Of a stretch of DNA of 64,000 nt, positions 60,226 through 64,000 are shown piece after piece. The stretch spans positions 744,001 to 808,000 of the forward strand of contig CAWUEY030000001.1 in NCBI GenBank assembly GCA_963921245.4, written 5' to 3'. The notes beneath the pieces are model-generated. The model did no database searches. It worked only from the letters and a program-made list of their open reading frames with translations, and was not told the origin of the DNA. The position numbers and the translations under genes were made by a program. Each line of letters opens with the position of its first letter. Position 1 is the stretch's first letter. The DNA is from JABJGO01 sp963921245. GTDB lineage: Bacteria > Pseudomonadota > Alphaproteobacteria > Rhodospirillales > Casp-alpha2.

Positions 60226-61632
60226 CTAATAACGATAGGTGTCCGGCTTGAACGGGCCTTCCACGCCGACGCCGATGTAATCGGCCTGCGCCTGGTTGAG
60301 TTTGGTCAGCGAGGCCCCCAGTTTGCCCAGATGCAGCATGGCGACTTTTTCGTCCAGATGTTTGGGCAGAACATAGACCTTGTTCCCGTACTTGCCGTCG
60401 CCATTGTTGGCGAACAGTTCGATCTGGGCCATGGTCTGGTTGGTGAAGGAGGCACTCATGACGAAGCTGGGGTGACCGGTGGCGCAACCCAGGTTCACGA
60501 GACGACCTTCGGCCAGCAGGATAATCCGATTGCCGTCGGGGAAGGTGATTTCATCGACCTGCGGCTTGATGTTGCTCCACGACATGTTCTTCAGGGCGGC
60601 GACCTGAATTTCACTGTCGAAGTGACCGATGTTGCAGACAATGGCCCGGTCTTTCATGGCCCGCATGTGATCGACGGTAATGACGTCGATGTTACCGGTG
60701 GTGGTCACGAAGATATCACCGCGGGAGGTGGCTTCTTCCATGGTAACCACTTCGTAGCCTTCCATGCAGGCCTGCAGGGCGCAGATGGGATCGGCCTCGG
60801 TTACCAGCACCCGGCACCCGGCATTGCGCAACGAGTCTGCGGAACCTTTGCCCACGTCGCCGTAACCGCAAACCACACCGACTTTCCCGGCCATCATCAC
60901 ATCCGTGGCGCGACGAAGGGCATCGACGAGGCTTTCGCGGCAACCATACTTGTTGTCGAACTTGGATTTGGTTACAGAGTCGTTCACATTGATGGCCGGG
61001 AACGGCAGGTTACCGTTGCGCTCCATATCATAGAGGCGATGAACACCTGTGGTCGTTTCTTCCGTCACACCCCTGATGGCGGCCAGATTGCGGGAATACC
61101 ACGTGGCGTCTTGTGCCAGTTTGGCTTTGATAGAGGCGAACATGACTTCCGCTTCTTCACTGCCTGGGTTGTCGAGAACGGAGATGTCCTGTGCGGCCTG
61201 AGCGCCCAGATGAACCAGCATGGTGGCATCACCACCATCGTCGAGGATCATGTTGGGCGTGCCACCGTCGTGCCAGTCGAAGATGCGGTGAGCAAAGTCC
61301 CAGTACTCTTCGAGGGTTTCGCCTTTATGGGCAAAAACCGGGGTGCCCGCCGCGGCAACAGCGGCCGCGGCGTGGTCCTGTGTGGAGTAGATATTGCAGG
61401 ATGCCCAGCGGACTTCTGCACCCAGAGCTTCCAGAGTCTGGATCAGGACGGCGGTCTGAATGGTCATGTGAAGGGAGCCGGCAATGCGCGCACCTTTGAG
61501 AGGCTGCTCGGCGCCAAACTCTTCGCGAACGGCCATCAGGCCCGGCATTTCGGATTCCGCAATATCCACTTCCTTGCGCCCCCAATCGGCGAGGGACAGA
61601 TCGGCAACCGCATAATCGTTGGTGGTGCTCAT
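60226..61632 (-). CDS. ahcY: Adenosylhomocysteinase
   Basis: 468 residues from the ATG at 61632 (MSTTNDYAVADLSLADWG), preceded by ACGGAGA. It hydrolyses S-adenosylhomocysteine to adenosine and homocysteine, relieving product inhibition of methyltransferases. Blocks: GSLHMTIQTAVLIQTL, SCNIYSTQDHAAAA, ETTTGVHRLYDME, NDSVTKSKFDNKYGCRESL, the NAD loop CGYGDVGKGSA and the C-terminal LDEKVAMLHLGKLGA…PFKPDTYRY. I saw no S-adenosylhomocysteine riboswitch in the 85-bp leader. Confidence 0.97.
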   Translation of the reverse strand: MSTTNDYAVADLSLADWGRKEVDIAESEMPGLMAVREEFGAEQPLKGARIAGSLHMTIQTAVLIQTLEALGAEVRWASCNIYSTQDHAAAAVAAAGTPVFAHKGETLEEYWDFAHRIFDWHDGGTPNMILDDGGDATMLVHLGAQAAQDISVLDNPGSEEAEVMFASIKAKLAQDATWYSRNLAAIRGVTEETTTGVHRLYDMERNGNLPFPAINVNDSVTKSKFDNKYGCRESLVDALRRATDVMMAGKVGVVCGYGDVGKGSADSLRNAGCRVLVTEADPICALQACMEGYEVVTMEEATSRGDIFVTTTGNIDVITVDHMRAMKDRAIVCNIGHFDSEIQVAALKNMSWSNIKPQVDEITFPDGNRIILLAEGRLVNLGCATGHPSFVMSASFTNQTMAQIELFANNGDGKYGNKVYVLPKHLDEKVAMLHLGKLGASLTKLNQAQADYIGVGVEGPFKPDTYRY

Positions 61633-61717
61633 GAAAATCTCCGTATGCAATATTCTGCAATTCAATGATCGTGAATGGCGGGGTTGGTAGCACGCCCGGA
61701 AACGAAGGTAAACAGGC

Positions 61718-63487
61718 TTAGCTCATCTCGTTGAAGTCATCTAGTAGCGTCGAGATTCGGCCCGAATCCACCTGATCCATAATCAGGCCCGCCCGGCGGG
61801 TTGCCGCCATCAATTCTATTTCCCGGATACGTTGTTTAACCCGGGGAATGTTGAGGGCCGCCATAGAGAGTTCCCGGAAACCCAGGCCCAGCAACAGGGC
61901 TGTGTATCGCGGATCACCGGCCATCTCGCCACAGATACTGACTGGAATTTGCATACGGTGCGCCGCTTCGGCGGAAAACTGGATCAGGCGTAGAACAGCC
62001 GGGTGCAGAGGATCGAACAGGGAGGCGACGAATTCATTAGCACGATCGATGGCTAGCGTATACATGGTCAGGTCGTTGGAGCCGATGGCAAAAAAGTCGG
62101 AGACCCGGGCCAGAGCATCTGCTGCCAGTGCCGCCCCGGGAACTTCAATCATGCACCCCACCGGTGGCAAAGGGTCCGGGACTGATACTTTGCGCCGTTT
62201 GAGCCTGGTCGCGGCTTTTTTCAAGACGGCCCGAGCCTGGCGGACCTCGGATACCGTCGATACCATCGGCAGAAGAATGCGAACGCGGCCATGCCTGGCG
62301 GCGCGAAGAATGGCGCGGAATTGCGTTTCAAGAATATCGGGCTGTGAGAGAGACAGGCGGATGCCGCGCAGACCCAGCGCTGAAGTGGCTTTTTCATCCA
62401 TACCTTGCAAAAGAGACTCAGCCGGTTTCTCGCCACCCACATCGAGGGTACGAATGGTCACAGGACCGTCTGACGCCTGCACGACTTCGCGCAGGCTTTC
62501 GTACTGTTCGTCTTCCGATGGAATATCCTCGCGGCTCATGTACATGAATTCGGAACGCAGCAAACCGACCCCCCTGGCACCAGAGGTTTTAACCAGTGTC
62601 ATCTCAATGGGTAGCTCAACGTTGGCCTGCAAGGTCACGTTGGTCTCATCACGGGTGATGGCGGGGAGGTCGCGCATCCGTTCCAATCGCCGGGCTTCGT
62701 GTCGGTATTCCTTTTGCTGGCGTGTAGCGATTGAAAGCGTTTCCCGTTCCGGCTTCACGACCACTCTACCAACCGTGCCGTCGACCATAATCATGTCACC
62801 ATTACGCACATGACGCAGCATATCCTGAACCCCCAGAACTGTCGGTAAACCGAGCGCCCGGGCCATGATCGCAGTATGGCCTTCAGCGCCACCCAGATCT
62901 GCTGCCGCCCCGAGAACTCTCTCGGGGTTGAGTTGCGCGGTATCTGCGGGGGTAAGTTCGTCAGCGATCACAATGCTGCCTTTTGGAACCGATGCAAACG
63001 GTTTCACCGGGGTTTGCGTCAGGTTCAAGATCAGTCGTCGCCCGACGCTTCGAATATCATCGATACGGGCCGCGATATAGGAATCGTCCATGGCGGCAAA
63101 GGCTGTGGTAATGTCGGTAATCTCACCTTGAACGGCAGCTTCGGCGTTGATCCGGCTGGTTTCGATCCGCCCACGGGCGCCCCGAATGAGCCGCGAGTCC
63201 TTCAGCATTTGCTCGTAGGCATCGACAAGGAAATTCAGCTCGTCCGCCGCGGTCGGTGACATTGTGCCAGCTTTTGCGCGCAGTCTCGCCATCTGTCGGC
63301 GGGCCCGGTCAACCGCACCGTCCAGGCGTTTACATTCGTCTTTGACCTGTTTCGCCGTTATGTCCCGCTCCGGGATGTCAATGGCACCGTGCTCACGCAC
63401 ATAGGCCGGCCCGATGGCAATCCCCGGTGAAACACCCAGTCCACGGTAGGATTTTTCATCGCCTTGTTTTGGATTTTTTTTCGCCAA
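61718..63487 (-). CDS. ptsI: Phosphoenolpyruvate-protein phosphotransferase (PTS enzyme I)
   Basis: 589 residues, the standard enzyme I length without the GAF domain of PtsP. It takes phosphate from PEP and passes it to HPr. The phospho-His is in GGAEGHTAIMARALGLPTV; the PEP site has GARGVGLLRSEFMYM, TIRTLDVGGEK, PMVSTVSE, the FFAIGSNDLTMYTLAIDR block and the catalytic Cys in VSICGEMAGDP. It is 6 bp downstream of ptsH. Confidence 0.95.
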   Translation of the reverse strand: MAKKNPKQGDEKSYRGLGVSPGIAIGPAYVREHGAIDIPERDITAKQVKDECKRLDGAVDRARRQMARLRAKAGTMSPTAADELNFLVDAYEQMLKDSRLIRGARGRIETSRINAEAAVQGEITDITTAFAAMDDSYIAARIDDIRSVGRRLILNLTQTPVKPFASVPKGSIVIADELTPADTAQLNPERVLGAAADLGGAEGHTAIMARALGLPTVLGVQDMLRHVRNGDMIMVDGTVGRVVVKPERETLSIATRQQKEYRHEARRLERMRDLPAITRDETNVTLQANVELPIEMTLVKTSGARGVGLLRSEFMYMSREDIPSEDEQYESLREVVQASDGPVTIRTLDVGGEKPAESLLQGMDEKATSALGLRGIRLSLSQPDILETQFRAILRAARHGRVRILLPMVSTVSEVRQARAVLKKAATRLKRRKVSVPDPLPPVGCMIEVPGAALAADALARVSDFFAIGSNDLTMYTLAIDRANEFVASLFDPLHPAVLRLIQFSAEAAHRMQIPVSICGEMAGDPRYTALLLGLGFRELSMAALNIPRVKQRIREIELMAATRRAGLIMDQVDSGRISTLLDDFNEMS

Positions 63488-63493
63488 TGAACC

Positions 63494-63799
63494 CTAATCC
63501 TCTTCGTCAAAACCGTTTTCGACCAGGGTTCTGAGCGCATCGAGAGCTTGATCCCGTGCCGGTCCGCTAACCGAGATATCAATCTCCGTTCCTGGTGCCG
63601 CCGCCAGCATCATCAAACCCATGATCGATATTCCGGATACGGTTTGACCGTTTCTCGAGACAGCGACCGTGGCATCAAACATTTCAGCGGTTTTTACGAA
63701 TTTGGCCGCCGCCCGCGCGTGCAGGCCGCGCCTGTTCACAATCCCGACACAACACTCCAGGGAGCCTTTGCCCGGGGAATCCGATGGGCTGGGACTCAT
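63494..63799 (-). CDS. ptsH: HPr-family phosphocarrier protein
   Basis: 101 residues. The phospho-His lies in VGIVNRRGLHARAAAKFV; the regulatory Ser region is visible as SGISIMGLMMLAAAPGTEID. HPr passes phosphate from enzyme I to EIIA proteins; in alphaproteobacteria it usually serves regulation rather than sugar uptake. Its ATG overlaps the stop of the EIIA gene (ATGA). Confidence 0.94.
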   Translation of the reverse strand: MSPSPSDSPGKGSLECCVGIVNRRGLHARAAAKFVKTAEMFDATVAVSRNGQTVSGISIMGLMMLAAAPGTEIDISVSGPARDQALDALRTLVENGFDEED

Positions 63800-64000
63800 T
63801 CACCGTCTTCCTGAAGAAGACGCGACGCGATATTGATGTATTTTCGCCCCGCCTCAGAGGCCTGTTGTGCGGCATCTTCCATGGTTGTAGAGTCTCGAAC
63901 ACTCGCCAGTTTGATCATCATCGGCAAGTTGGCGCCTGCGATAACCTCTACGTTCGCCTGTTCCATTACGGAAATGGCCAGATTGGACGGCGTGCCGCCA
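63796..64000 (-). CDS. PTS EIIA component, mannose-type, C-terminal part (5' end outside window)
   Basis: The last 67 residues are visible, from GGTPSNLAI onward: MEQANVEVIAGANLPMMIKLA and AAQQASEAGRKYINIASRLL are the typical C-terminal half of EIIA-Man-fold proteins of alphaproteobacterial chromosomal PTS clusters. The active-site His lies outside the window. Overlap with ptsH and closeness to ptsI show one operon; kinase hprK and the ChvG/ChvI genes would be expected beyond the edge. Confidence 0.88.
   Translation of the reverse strand, partial: GGTPSNLAISVMEQANVEVIAGANLPMMIKLASVRDSTTMEDAAQQASEAGRKYINIASRLLQEDGE

Noticed and set aside
61633..61717. S-adenosylhomocysteine riboswitch in the ahcY leader
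   Set aside because: The leader is only about 85 bp and shows no recognisable conserved core or pseudoknot pairing.

Overview
The window is a gene-dense piece of an alphaproteobacterial chromosome, about mid-50s percent GC by eye. No ribosomal RNA, tRNA, CRISPR array, insertion sequence or phage gene was recognised. The assignment rests on clade-typical genes and neighbourhoods: phaR/phaA/phaB; a chorismate mutase–hisC–tyrA run; ftsEX divergent from an MJ0042 zinc-ribbon protein; a TIGR02302-type protein with lysA, an LptM-like lipoprotein and argH; a DUF2125 protein; DUF1127; divL; and ahcY next to a chromosomal HPr/enzyme I/EIIA relay. A free-living, probably marine or soil, Rhodospirillales-like heterotroph would fit, but order-level placement is inference.

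Layout. 1-1358: the end of a PfkB sugar kinase and a C-terminally truncated sulfatase. 1511-4588: queuosine genes tgt, queF, queG, then an exported formylglycine-enzyme-like protein without the catalytic cysteines. 5543-8329: PHB control and synthesis (phaR divergent from phaA-phaB, with a PhaR-type operator between). 8506-11402: an FAD oxidoreductase, a tiny membrane protein, a glutathione transferase and a methyltransferase. 11473-14331: aromatic amino-acid operon. 14328-21929: DUF2125, a transporter, ChaC-like, a HAD hydrolase, B12-dependent ribonucleotide reductase, plsC, YdcF. 21933-30557: ftsX-ftsE, zinc-ribbon protein, TIGR02302 protein, lysA, LptM-like lipoprotein, argH. 30634-37006: TlpA thioredoxin, lipoprotein, double-DUF1127 protein, aminopeptidase P, an orphan, an SDR and a methyltransferase.

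37008-43195 is the most distinctive block. A GntR/FadR regulator is divergent from a five-gene operon: a GlnT-like glutamine synthetase, three separate glutamate-synthase-like subunits (amidotransferase, GXGXG, FMN/Fe-S; like GlxBCD or the N-methylglutamate synthase subunits) and a 137-residue protein I do not recognise. A strong terminator closes it. 43413-48217 holds a histidine kinase, a MaoC-type hydratase with a CitE-type lyase (ethylmalonyl-CoA pathway, which shares its first steps with phaA/phaB) and pyridoxal kinase. 48426-54994 carries asd, GNAT, a small membrane ORF, a frameshifted remnant of an acetylpolyamine amidohydrolase, a PAS protein, an exported agmatine-deiminase-like enzyme, a transporter and leuB.

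55127-64000: a cyclase-fold protein lacking a catalytic arginine, a NupC transporter, a 574-bp gene-free convergent region with three DnaA-box-like 9-mers at an exact 16-bp period beside an AT-rich stretch, a small ORF, divL (tyrosine instead of the phospho-accepting histidine), ahcY, enzyme I, HPr and the end of EIIA. The DnaA-box array beside divL and the glutamine/glutamate-synthase operon with its unknown fifth subunit are the two items most worth follow-up.
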